This document shows positions 29,922 through 38,844 of a stretch of 64,000 nucleotides of DNA, in pieces. The DNA lies in contig CAVTYH010000002.1 of the NCBI GenBank assembly GCA_963738835.1, positions 868,001 through 932,000 of the forward strand, read 5' to 3'. The notes beneath the pieces are model-generated. The model was not told the DNA's origin. It saw only the letters and a program-made list of their open reading frames with translations, and made no database searches. Origin of the DNA: CAVTYH01 sp963738835. Lineage in GTDB: Bacteria; Planctomycetota; Planctomycetia; Pirellulales; JADZDJ01. The position numbers were made by a program, and so were the translations under genes. Position 1 is the stretch's first letter, and every line of letters starts with the position of its first letter.

Positions 29922-30644
29922 TTAGCGACGGCCGGCGGTCGATTGCTTTGAACTTCGTGGGGTTGGTTTGCCGCGTGCCGGATCGTGCAATTGCCCATTC
30001 CCGATAAACAACGCTGAGCCGGCAACGATAAAGCCGACCCCGCCGAGCGCCGCGACAATCGACAGCCAATCATTGATTCGCTTGCGAGTCCTTTGTTTTT
30101 CTAACAAATCCGCGTTCCGCGCCGCCACCTTTTGGGCAATCTCCAAGGCTTGCTTGGAAGCCAAGAATTGCTGACCGGGCCCTTCGAACCGCGAGATCAA
30201 CTCGGCGCTAGCGAGCAAATATACAGGGACTTCACCTTTCTCCAGCCGCTGGGCGAACGGCGTTGGGGGCCAGGGTTGCATCAACACGAACCGGATAAGA
30301 CCTTCGTCGGACGACAGCGAATCGATCTCTTGCTGAATTAACTTTGCGTTGGTTTCAACTTTTGGAACATTCTCGAAGTCAACGGTTGGGCGTAGGAAAA
30401 ACAAAACAGCGGCAACCAGTGCCGCAATTGCAAGAATTGCACTTCCCAGAAACGCCACACCCTTGCGTTTAGTCCAAGTTGATTCAGTGGCCTTTTCTTC
30501 GGCGACCGACTCATATTGACGCAATTTGCGGATCGACGGCACTTCGATTGAATGTCCGCAAGAACATACGACGGTTTGCCCCGCCTGCCCGAATTCGACC
30601 GGCGCTCGAGTGCCGCACGCAGGGCAAGGAATCAGGTACTTCAT
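29922..30644 (-). CDS. Zinc-ribbon membrane protein of unknown function
   Basis: The N-terminus MKYLIPCPACGTRAPVEFGQAG with CSCGHSI is a zinc ribbon (CPAC...CSCG), as on many planctomycete membrane proteins. A membrane span follows at about residues 64-86 (VAFLGSAILAIAALVAAVLFF), then a periplasmic or cytoplasmic domain with RFVLMQPWPPTPFAQRLE, and a second span near residues 192-214 (WLSIVAALGGVGFIVAGSALF). The tail is basic. No partner gene is evident: the upstream gene is convergent and the sigma factor lies 690 bases away on the other strand. Confidence 0.7.
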   Translation of the reverse strand: MKYLIPCPACGTRAPVEFGQAGQTVVCSCGHSIEVPSIRKLRQYESVAEEKATESTWTKRKGVAFLGSAILAIAALVAAVLFFLRPTVDFENVPKVETNAKLIQQEIDSLSSDEGLIRFVLMQPWPPTPFAQRLEKGEVPVYLLASAELISRFEGPGQQFLASKQALEIAQKVAARNADLLEKQRTRKRINDWLSIVAALGGVGFIVAGSALFIGNGQLHDPARGKPTPRSSKQSTAGRR

Positions 30645-31332
30645 ATCGCGCTAATCTACCAGTATTTCAAAGCCGTTCTTGGGGACAACCCAAAAACAGG
30701 GATGGCAGAGAAGTGCCGGGAGAGCCGTATGCTAACTTGCCGCCTGATGGTCCACAAGCGCGCGGCCAGCTGTGCGTTACCAGATCCAAGTCGTGAACCT
30801 GCCTGCAACGGTGACGAACTGATGATTTGAGCGGTGATCGGGCAAAAAATGCTGCGCCTCTGGACCCGCGCTGGGCCTCGAATTACAGTTGGAGACAGAA
30901 TTTGTTCACGCACGCGCAAGGCGGGTGGCTCGGCTCGCCAAAGTGTCGTTCAGGCAATCGGAACGGGCGCATTAATTGCTTTGGTGAGGGCGAGACCTTC
31001 CGCAGGCAATGAACAAACCTGATTCTGTTAATTTGGGGTAAATGGGAAATATAATACCGCGGTGTTATTGGGGCCCGGCGGAATTTTTTACCAAATTACG
31101 CGGGGGCCAGTTCGATGGCATTGTCGGGTGTACAATTTGTTTGAATTTGTTCGGCATCAAGTAGATAATGGTGGGCTTGGGATCGCATGCGGCAGGAAGT
31201 TTACCGTGTAGTTGCCAGGAGGCCCTGACCCACCTTTTCGCCTCTGCGTCACGGACTATCGTGCCTTTTCATTCTCGCTGATTCCCTGCTCCCAACTCCA
31301 TGTCAGTTTTGATCCACTAGAGGAGTTCTCTC
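30645..31332. other. Divergent intergenic region upstream of the primary sigma factor
   Basis: No supported gene. Short open frames on both strands have no start signals or composition bias. The right half holds the predicted sigma factor promoter. AT-rich TTTACCAAATTACG and TAATTTGGGGTAAAT stretches (31027-31100) are partly complementary and might form structure. Confidence 0.4.
31141..31169 (+). promoter_or_regulatory. Predicted promoter of the sigma factor gene
   Basis: TTGAAT, 17 bases, GATAAT: close to the vegetative -35/-10 consensus. It would give a leader of about 155 bases before the TTG start. Confidence 0.45.
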
Positions 31333-32904
31333 TTGTACAACACGTTGCTTGACGATTTGGAAGACGACGTAACGCCGGGTCAGGAAGAAGCGGTCGAGTT
31401 GGTCGATAAGGTGGTTGAAGATACCGATTCGGTGGATGTCGATGACGATCTACTGGTGGCAGGCCCTTTGCCCACCGGCGACATCGAGGCGGAACTCAAA
31501 GCCGAAGAGCTTCTGGCTGAAGGCGACAGCGAAAGCTGGTCCGACGACCCAGTGCGCATGTACCTGACACAGATGGGAGAAATCCCGCTGCTAACTCGGC
31601 ATCAGGAAATCGCGCTAGCAAAGCGTATTGAAATCACGCGCGCCAAGTTCCGCCGCAAGCTGTTGGAATGCGATTTTGTCATTCAGTACGCAGTTCGAAT
31701 TCTGAACCGTGTTCACAAAGGTGAATTGCCTTTCGATCGCACGGTGCAGGTAAGCGTGACCGATCGGCTGGAGAAAGATCAGATTCTTGGTCGTCTGCCG
31801 CACAATCTTGGCACTGTTCAGGAATTGCTGGCACGAAACAAGGCCGATTTCCGGACCTCGTTTAGCAAATCGACGAAAATGAGCGTGCGCCGCGAAGCGT
31901 GGCGTCGCTTGAATCGTCGCCGCAAACGGGCTGTGAAGTTGGTTGAAGAGCTTGGCCTGCGCACGCAGCGCATCGAGACGATGATCAAGACGCTGGACGA
32001 TTTCAGCCGTCGTGGCGACGAGCTGCGGAATCTGTGCGACTCTCACCGTCGGGCCAAACTTCCGCCGGTAGAACGCTCTGCCTGGGTAAAAGAGTTTCGG
32101 CAAATCCTGCGCTGTACGCAGGAAACGCCAACGAGTTTGCGTAACCGCATCCGGCATATCAAGGGCATCTACGCTCAATATCAGCAGGCCAAACGCGGAC
32201 TATCGGAAGGCAACTTGCGGTTGGTGGTTTCCATCGCCAAGAAATATCGCAACCGCGGCCTGAGCTTTTTGGATTTGATTCAGGAAGGCAATGCCGGCTT
32301 GATGCGGGCCGTCGACAAATTCGAATATCGCCGCGGCTTCAAGTTCTGCACATATGCCACATGGTGGATTCGCCAGGCGATCACGCGCACGGTGGCCGAT
32401 CAGAGCCGCACAATTCGCATTCCGGTGCATATGGTCGAGACTATGTCGCGCGTCCGCAATGTCTCGCGTGAACTTCTGCAGCGGTTGGGTCGCGAACCGA
32501 CAATTGAAGAAACCGCTCACGCGGCTGGCACCGCGATCGACGAAACTCGCCGCGTGCTGGCAATGAGCCGCTATCCGATCAGCCTCGATCGGCCAGTCGG
32601 CAACAGCGAAGACAGCCACTTCGGCGATTTGCTGCCCGATGGCGATGCGGAAAATCCTGCGGTCGGCGCCGCACAGGAAATGCTGAAGAGCCGCATCAAT
32701 AAGGTACTGAAAACGCTCAGCTACCGGGAGCGCGAAATCATCAAGCTCCGCTACGGCTTGGGCGATGGCTACAGCTACACGCTCGAGGAAGTCGGCCACA
32801 TCTTCAAAGTGACACGCGAACGCATCCGTCAGATTGAAGCCAAGGCTGTTCGCAAATTACAGCAGCCTAGCCGAGCTCAGGAGCTCTTGGGTTTCCTCGA
32901 TTAG
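31333..32904 (+). CDS. rpoD: Primary RNA polymerase sigma factor (sigma-70/SigA)
   Basis: Directs RNA polymerase to housekeeping promoters. The start is TTG with AGGAG 8 bases before it. After a short acidic N-terminus (no full region 1.1), region 1.2 is DPVRMYLTQMGEIPLLTRHQE. A basic non-conserved insert follows (about residues 100-275). Region 2 is intact: EGNLRLVVSIAKKYRNRGL, FLDLIQEGNAGLMRAVDKFEY, GFKFCTYATWWIRQAITRTV. Region 3 begins IRIPVHMVETM. Region 4.2 is TLEEVGHIFKVTRERIRQIEAKAVRKL. The features mark it as group 1. mobA and ribD follow on the same strand. Confidence 0.96.
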   Translation: MYNTLLDDLEDDVTPGQEEAVELVDKVVEDTDSVDVDDDLLVAGPLPTGDIEAELKAEELLAEGDSESWSDDPVRMYLTQMGEIPLLTRHQEIALAKRIEITRAKFRRKLLECDFVIQYAVRILNRVHKGELPFDRTVQVSVTDRLEKDQILGRLPHNLGTVQELLARNKADFRTSFSKSTKMSVRREAWRRLNRRRKRAVKLVEELGLRTQRIETMIKTLDDFSRRGDELRNLCDSHRRAKLPPVERSAWVKEFRQILRCTQETPTSLRNRIRHIKGIYAQYQQAKRGLSEGNLRLVVSIAKKYRNRGLSFLDLIQEGNAGLMRAVDKFEYRRGFKFCTYATWWIRQAITRTVADQSRTIRIPVHMVETMSRVRNVSRELLQRLGREPTIEETAHAAGTAIDETRRVLAMSRYPISLDRPVGNSEDSHFGDLLPDGDAENPAVGAAQEMLKSRINKVLKTLSYREREIIKLRYGLGDGYSYTLEEVGHIFKVTRERIRQIEAKAVRKLQQPSRAQELLGFLD

Positions 32905-32991
32905 TAATTGAGTTCCGAAAGAATCGAAATTGAACCGCGAGCCGGGCGAGAATTCGTCCGGCTCGCTCTGTTTTGCCTGGGAGCGACGGCC

Positions 32992-33612
32992 ATGAAGGTG
33001 GGCGGCATCATCCTGGCGGGCGGACGCAGCCGGCGAATGGGCGTAGCCAAAGCGATGCTGCCGTTCGGGCCGGAGACATTGTTGCAGCGGGTTGCCCGGT
33101 TGGTCGGCGAAGCGGTCTCGCCGATCGTCGTTGTCGCAGCGACAGGGCAAGAATTGCCAGTTTTGGACGCCCATGTACTGGTTGTCCGAGATCGATTGCC
33201 AGGGCACGGCCCGTTGGAAGGTATCGCAGCCGGATGGCGAGCGCTCACGAATGTCGAGGCCGCATATGTTTCTGCTTGCGACACGCCGCTCGTGAAGCCG
33301 CAATTCATTTGCCGCATCATCGAGCTGCTCGACAGCGATCATCAGGCTACAGTTCCGGTGATCGACGAGTTTCCGCAACCACTGACCGGGGTTTACCGAT
33401 CAAGCGCTTTTCAGCAGGTTGATCAAATGTTGGCTGCTGGCCAACTGAGACTTATGGATTGGCTGCCTCAGTTATCCGTTCGGTGGCTTGATGCAAAAGA
33501 GTTGATTGACGTCGATCCGGAACTCGAATCGCTTCGCAATTTGAACTCGCCGCACGATTATCAGGCAGCGCTTGCGGCCGCCGGGTTTGCCGATGAGAAT
33601 CAGTTTTGCTAA
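32992..33612 (+). CDS. mobA: Molybdenum cofactor guanylyltransferase
   Basis: Transfers GMP to molybdopterin to give the guanine-dinucleotide cofactor. The start is MKVGGIILAGGRSRRMG, with the nucleotide-binding loop LAGGRSRRMG-x-x-K; the upstream open part is spacer. ACDTPLVKP is the conserved metal-binding Asp motif and VIDEFPQPLTGVYR the usual substrate block (P-L-x-x-x-Y). 206 residues, typical. No other moa/mob genes are nearby. It overlaps the longer possible start of ribD, and with the true ribD ATG there is a 32-base gap, so the two are likely co-transcribed. Confidence 0.9.
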   Translation: MKVGGIILAGGRSRRMGVAKAMLPFGPETLLQRVARLVGEAVSPIVVVAATGQELPVLDAHVLVVRDRLPGHGPLEGIAAGWRALTNVEAAYVSACDTPLVKPQFICRIIELLDSDHQATVPVIDEFPQPLTGVYRSSAFQQVDQMLAAGQLRLMDWLPQLSVRWLDAKELIDVDPELESLRNLNSPHDYQAALAAAGFADENQFC

Positions 33613-33644
33613 CCGCCAGCGGCGCGGCCAACAGTCGCGGCTTT

Positions 33645-34796
33645 ATGAAAACACCATCCGCCTTCCGCATAACGCCTTCCGATCCTGAACTGGATGCCCT
33701 GTTTATGGGCCGTGCCTTGGAATTAGCGGCGCGCGGCGAGGGGTTCGTAGAACCGAATCCGATGGTTGGTTGCGTCATCGTCCGTAACGGCGAAGTGGTT
33801 GGCGAAGGCTGGCACCAAAGATTTGGCGGATCGCATGCGGAAGTCGAAGCATTGCGAATCGCGGGCTCACAAGCAAGGGGCGCGACAGCCTATGTCACGC
33901 TCGAACCATGTTGTCATCGCGGGAAGACACCGCCGTGCACCGAGGCGCTGATTACCGCCGGCATCGCGCGGGTCGTTTCCGCGCAGCATGATCCGTTCGA
34001 GAAAGTCAACGGACGTGGGCTTGCATTGCTGGAAGCGGCGGGTGTGCAAGTTGATGTCGGCTTAATGGAATCGGAAGCGCGACGATTGAATGCGCCCTAT
34101 CTAAAACTCGTTACAACTGGAATTCCGTGGATCATCGCTAAATGGGCTATGACGCTCGACGGCAGAATTGCCACTCGTACCGGCGACAGCCGATGGATAT
34201 CGAGCGAATCCTCGCGGGCGATCGTCCAGAAACTTCGCGGCAGGATGGACGCCATCATGGTGGGTCGCCGCACCGCCGAACACGACGATCCGCTGTTAAT
34301 GGCGCGTCCGCCCGGACCGAGAGTCGCTGCGCGAATTGTGGCGGACAGCACTGCGTCGCTGGCGTCGGAAAGTCAGCTGGTTCAGACGGCGAAGAGTGCG
34401 CCTGTGTTAATTGCGGTTGGTCCGAACGCAGCCACAGAAAGTGTGGCGCGGCTGAAATCGCTAGGCTGTGAAGTTTTCACCTGTGGTGACGCCGATCGCA
34501 GCGATATCACGCCGAACGTTGACATTCAAACACTGCTGACGGAACTCGGCCGCCGCCGGATGACCAACGTGCTTGTAGAAGGGGGCGGCCAGCTCCTCGG
34601 ATCGTTCTTCGATGCCGGCGCTATCGACGAAGTGCATGTTTTCATCGCCCCGAAGCTAATCGGCGGCGTCGGTGCTGCGTTGGCAATTGCGGGCGTCGGT
34701 GTTAAAAAAATCGCAGCGGCTTTGCAACTTACTGATCAGCAAATTCGGCAGCTTGGTGAAGATGTCTACATTTCCGGCCGCCTTTCTCGCCCTTGA
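33645..34796 (+). CDS. ribD: Bifunctional riboflavin biosynthesis deaminase/reductase
   Basis: Carries out the second and third steps of riboflavin synthesis: deamination, then side-chain reduction of the pyrimidine. I use the ATG of MKTPSAFRI rather than the TTG 39 bases upstream. The deaminase zinc site is GSHAEVEAL with LEPCCHRGKTPPCTEALI. FVEPNPMVGCVIV is the family start. The reductase domain starts near residue 150 with WAMTLDGRIATRTGDSRWIS and ends with NVLVEGGGQLLGSFFDAGAIDEVHVF in two blocks. 383 residues, normal and unbroken. No other rib genes are adjacent. Confidence 0.95.
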   Translation: MKTPSAFRITPSDPELDALFMGRALELAARGEGFVEPNPMVGCVIVRNGEVVGEGWHQRFGGSHAEVEALRIAGSQARGATAYVTLEPCCHRGKTPPCTEALITAGIARVVSAQHDPFEKVNGRGLALLEAAGVQVDVGLMESEARRLNAPYLKLVTTGIPWIIAKWAMTLDGRIATRTGDSRWISSESSRAIVQKLRGRMDAIMVGRRTAEHDDPLLMARPPGPRVAARIVADSTASLASESQLVQTAKSAPVLIAVGPNAATESVARLKSLGCEVFTCGDADRSDITPNVDIQTLLTELGRRRMTNVLVEGGGQLLGSFFDAGAIDEVHVFIAPKLIGGVGAALAIAGVGVKKIAAALQLTDQQIRQLGEDVYISGRLSRP

Positions 34797-34886
34797 CCGT
34801 CTTCCGGCCCGCTGCGATAGTGCAATGCTTCTTGCCGGACGATCGATTCTTAATGAAAGCGCTTCGCGTTCGCGGGTGAAATTCAG

Positions 34887-36035
34887 ATGGCGGATGTGGT
34901 TGTTGAGCCCGTGCGTGGCTGGCGCGATCGCCGGTCCTTTATGCGGTTTGCGTGGCATTTGTATCGCAACGATCCGTTTTGGGTGCCGCCGCTGCGCGAC
35001 AGTTTCAAACGGCTGGTCGGTTGGAAGCGGCATCCGTTTCAGGAAATCGGCGAGGTGCAAACATTTTTGGCTCGCCGCGACGGCCAGGTGGTCGGCCGCA
35101 TTGCTGGCATCGTGAATCACGAACATAACCGACATTTCAATGAGCGCCGGGGTTTTTTCGGCTTCTTTGAATGCATCAACGATCCGAGCGTGGCTCATGC
35201 GCTGTTCGATGCCGCCAGGTCCTGGCTGGCCGAGCGAAACTTGCACGCCATCCGCGGACCGGCGAATCCGTCGCTGAATTATGAAGTCGGGCTGCTCGTG
35301 GAAGGGTTCAACGATCACCCCACGTTCATGATGACGTACAACCCACCGTACTACGCAGAGCTAATTGAATCGTACGGCTTCGTCAAAACTCACGATTTGT
35401 ACGCTTATCTTGGATTGTACGACGATCTCGATTATCAGTTGAAGCGCGTCGGACCGCTGGTCGAGGGCGTGCATCGAACATTCAATTTGAAGACGAGGCC
35501 GCTGGATCGAACGCGGTTCTTGGACGATGTGCGACTGTTTCTCGACATCTATAATAAATCCTGTCTGCATGTGTGGGGCTTTGTACCGATCACGCCGGCC
35601 GAGCTGGATTGGATGGCCCGCGACATGAAACACGTTATCGTTCCGGAGCTGACCTGCGTTGCCGAAGTGGACGGCAAACCAGTCGGCGCGGTGTTTGGTT
35701 TGCCCGATTACAATCCGCGCATTAAGGCGATCAACGGCCGGCTATTTCCGTTTGGGTTTTTGAAACTGCTCAGCAAGAAGCGCGATATCACCCGCGTGCG
35801 GTTGATCAGCACCAATGTGATTCCAGAGTATCAGAAATGGGGGCTAGGCATCGTTCTGCTGGTCAATCTGATTCCCAAAGGTCTGGCGATGGGTATGGTG
35901 GAAGCGGAATTCTCTTGGGTTTCTGAGACCAATACGCTCGCCCGGGCCAGCCTGGAAAAAGGCGGCGCACGACGCACGAAAACGTACCGGCTGTACGATT
36001 TCCCGTTGACCGAGCACACGGCACGAGTGGAATAA
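34887..36035 (+). CDS. YghO-like GNAT-superfamily acyltransferase
   Basis: A 382-residue protein of the large two-part GNAT type, resembling E. coli YghO. Visible blocks are FLARRDGQVVGRIAGIVNHEHN and GFFGFFECINDPSVAHALFDAARSWLAERN, which look like an acyl-CoA-binding GNAT core, then IRGPANPSLNYEVGLLVEGF and the C-terminal STNVIPEYQKWGLGIVLLVNL and AEFSWVSETNTLARASLEKGG. As I recall, the bacterial ceramide synthase described in Caulobacter is a GNAT-like acyltransferase of this general kind; that link is inference. A ketosynthase-like gene follows 160 bases downstream and an NAD-dependent epimerase/reductase after that, which supports a role in making an unusual lipid. Confidence 0.72.
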   Translation: MADVVVEPVRGWRDRRSFMRFAWHLYRNDPFWVPPLRDSFKRLVGWKRHPFQEIGEVQTFLARRDGQVVGRIAGIVNHEHNRHFNERRGFFGFFECINDPSVAHALFDAARSWLAERNLHAIRGPANPSLNYEVGLLVEGFNDHPTFMMTYNPPYYAELIESYGFVKTHDLYAYLGLYDDLDYQLKRVGPLVEGVHRTFNLKTRPLDRTRFLDDVRLFLDIYNKSCLHVWGFVPITPAELDWMARDMKHVIVPELTCVAEVDGKPVGAVFGLPDYNPRIKAINGRLFPFGFLKLLSKKRDITRVRLISTNVIPEYQKWGLGIVLLVNLIPKGLAMGMVEAEFSWVSETNTLARASLEKGGARRTKTYRLYDFPLTEHTARVE

Positions 36036-36197
36036 TATTCGAGATGCTTAAAGCTCGACTTTGAACAGCGAATGATCTTCGACGCACGAAGCTTAAAGTC
36101 GGCTTATACTCTGTACAGGTGACTGCAACTCATTTGGACCTTTGAATTTCGAGTTGCACTCGATTTTTGACTTCCGAGCTTCGTCATTCTCTTCGAC

Positions 36198-37480
36198 ATG
36201 GGTTCACAAAGCCTGAAAGCCGCCGGCCGCGATGTCGTGATCACCGGCCTCGGCGTTGTCAGCCCGATTGGCATTGGGCGCGACGCTTTTTTGACGTCGC
36301 TCCGCAACGGTGTTAGCGGAGTGCGGCCGGTCACTCGGTTCGACTCATCGGGCTTTCCCGTACACTTCGGGGCAGAAGTACGCGACTTCGATCCTAAGGC
36401 ATACGTTCGCCCGCGGAAGAGTTTGAAGGTGATGGCCCGCGAAATTCAGTTCGGTTTTGCAGCGGCCGATATGGCACTCGCCGACGCTGCACTAGATTCA
36501 TCGCGCACCGAGCCCGATCGATTGGGAGTCGTGTTTGGCGCTGAAATGATCTATTGCGAACTGAACGATTTGGAAGCCGCATATCGAGCATGCAAGTTGG
36601 ATCGGAAGCTCGACATCAGCCGTTGGGGTGAAGTCGCCATGAGCGAGACCTACCCGCTGTGGCTCCTCAAAAACTTGCCGAACATGGTGGCTTGCCATAT
36701 CGCCATTGCTCAGGATGCCCGCGGGCCGAACAACACCATTGGGCACAGCGACGTGGGCAGTCTGGCCGCCATCAGCGAGGCGGTCCATGTGATCGAGCGC
36801 GACAAAGCCGATGTGATGATTGCAGGTGGTGTGGGAGGCGGATTCATCCGACTGCGATGGCTTACCGCGGCGATCTCGATCTATCCCACCGCAATGACGA
36901 CCCGGAGCGTGCCTCACGACCGTTCGATGCGGATCGAGACGGACTCGTGAATGGTGAAGGCGCTGCGGCTTTCGTGTTGGAAAGCCGGCAAAACGCCGAA
37001 CGACGCGGAGCCCGAATTTTGGGCCGCGTTCTCAGTTACGGCAGCGCCCACGAACCACTAAAGGCCGATCAGCCGCTTTGCGGGTCAGCGATCCGACAGG
37101 TGCTAACCAGCGCTCTTGATCGCGCTGGGCTGGAGCCCGCGAGCATGAGCCATGTCAATGCCCATGGTCTGAGCACCCTCGAAGACGATCGTTACGAAGC
37201 CCAAGCCATTCAGGCCGTTCTTGGCGATGTGCCTGTCACCGCGCCGAAAAGTTTCTTCGGCCATCTGGGCGCTGGCTGCGGAGCGACGGAACTGGCCAGC
37301 AGCATAGTCGGACTTGCCGAGGGCGAGGTTCCTTTCACGCTGAACTATGAAAAGCCTGACCCAACGTGTCCTGTTAATGTCATTCGCGGAGAACCACTGC
37401 GGACCGATCGCCGGGCATTCGTCAAACTAAGCAGTTCCCGTCTCGGTCCAGCCGCTGCTCTAGTCATTACGGCCGAGTGA
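36198..37480 (+). CDS. Ketosynthase-like protein without the catalytic cysteine; frame break
   Basis: FabF-type fold (VVITGLGVVSPIGIGRDAF). Where condensing enzymes have the nucleophile Cys in 'TACASG', this protein reads IGHSDVGSLA, with Asp185 at that point; the paralogue at 48.8 kb has Cys184 at the equivalent place. The later histidines are kept: SHVNAHGLSTLEDD and KSFFGHLGAGCGATE. The frame changes near 36838 in a GGGAGGCGG run; restoring one G gives GVGGRIHPTAMAYRGDL, fully typical. A chain-length-factor or decarboxylase-like role is possible, as in KS-beta subunits, which also lack the Cys. It sits between a GNAT acyltransferase and a reductase. The loss is not due to the frame break, which lies 30 codons later. 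Confidence 0.82.
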
Positions 37481-37492
37481 TCACCGAATTTG

Positions 37493-38472
37493 TTACGCCT
37501 TCACGTAGCCATATTTTTGAAACCACGCCCAAGCGTCAATTGCCGATTGTTCCACATCCCGGGACTGATAACCGAGTTCGGCCTTGGCGCGGTGCTCGAG
37601 AAGTTTTTCGGCAGCATCGACATTTCCGTGGCGGCGGAATTCACGTCAGATTCGCGACCAGTGATCCATGCCAGCAGATCGCCGACGCAACCGACAACTC
37701 TGACCGTCACCTTGCGGGCAATCCGAAACGGCGGTCGTTGGCCGGTGATGCGGGCAAAGATTTTCAGCGCTTCCATGTAAGTCAGTGTCTTGCCGGCCAG
37801 TACATAGCGCTCGCCAGTGCGACCACGCTCCATTGCGGCAACAATTCCTTCGGCGACGTCGCGCACATCACAGTAGGAATTCGCGCCGGGCGGAGCGACG
37901 AGCGCCCAACCGGTGGCAATCTTCAACAGCATGCGTCCGGAAGACGGTTTCCAGTCCCACGGGCCAAGCATGAATCCGGGATTGACGATCACAGCATCCA
38001 ATCCTCGGGCGACTCGTTCCAGCACCACGCGCTCGGCTTCACGCTTCGTGGCCACATAGGGACAAAGCACGGCGCCGTCGAACTCGCTGTTTTCGTCAAT
38101 CGGCTGATCGAGTGTACCGACGCCCAAGGCATCGACGCTCGATACATGCACCAAACGTGCGCCGCTTTGCAAAGCCGCATCGGCAACATGGCGAGTGCCC
38201 TCGACATTGATCGCCTGTTGTTGCTTCAGACCTCGCCAGCCGATATGGACATGAGCCGCACAATGAACGGCACGATCGACACCTTCGAAAGCACGTTGGA
38301 CCGAAGCCAAATCTTGAACATCACCGCGCACAGTTTCGACATTCAACCCCTGGAGAGGACTTGAATCGGAGCAGTTCCGCACCAGCACTCGAACTTGCTC
38401 GCCGCGGTCCAGCAACAGCCGCACGACGTTGTTTCCAACCAGACCCGTAGCGCCGGTAACCAGAGTGGTCAT
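37493..38472 (-). CDS. NAD-dependent epimerase/reductase (extended SDR); frame break near the end
   Basis: Rossmann-fold oxidoreductase: TLVTGATGLVGNNVVRLLLDRG (glycine-rich NAD loop), DVQDLASVQRAFEGVD, the catalytic Ser in VHVSSVDALG and Tyr-x-x-x-Lys in CPYVATKREAE. The C-terminus resembles dihydroflavonol-4-reductase-like proteins (GPWDWKPSSGRMLLKI). A frame change near 37605 is evident: after SDVNSAATE, adding one A to GAAATG gives NVDAAEKLLEHRAKAELGYQ and then DAWAWFQKYGYVKA, the family's usual end. The gene runs towards the ketosynthase-like gene. In bacterial sphingolipid loci an SDR of this type (CerR) reduces the ketone; the parallel is inference. Confidence 0.82.
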
Positions 38473-38844
38473 TGTCGCTCCTTCGGTTCCTTTAGAGAGA
38501 ATCCGTCCAGGGCCGCCCCCTCGCGTGCATCCTTCGGTTATCGATCGCCGACGATCGGAACGCAACCCCCAGGTAATGGCTTGGAATTGTGGGAATCGGA
38601 CCTCGTTATGCGGTATTATCTCCGCTCGCACTTCGTCACGATCACCGAAGCACAAACTCCTTCCATTCAATGGTTTGCGACGAGATTATCCGCGGCGGAG
38701 ACGATTGTGGATCCAGCCTAAAAACGATAGAATTTGGGCTTCTCCAAACATCGATTTTACCGGCGACTAATTAACCGAATTAAGCGATCGGCTTTCGACC
38801 AAGAAGATGCCGATACGAACCCGCGCAACGAAAGGATTTGAGCG
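38473..38844. other. Divergent promoter region of the epimerase and gyrA
   Basis: No gene seen. It contains the predicted gyrA promoter and a GC-rich half next to the epimerase start. Confidence 0.45.
38705..38733 (+). promoter_or_regulatory. Predicted gyrA promoter
   Basis: TTGTGG, 17 bases, TAGAAT: a fair vegetative promoter, giving a leader of about 105 bases. Confidence 0.4.
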
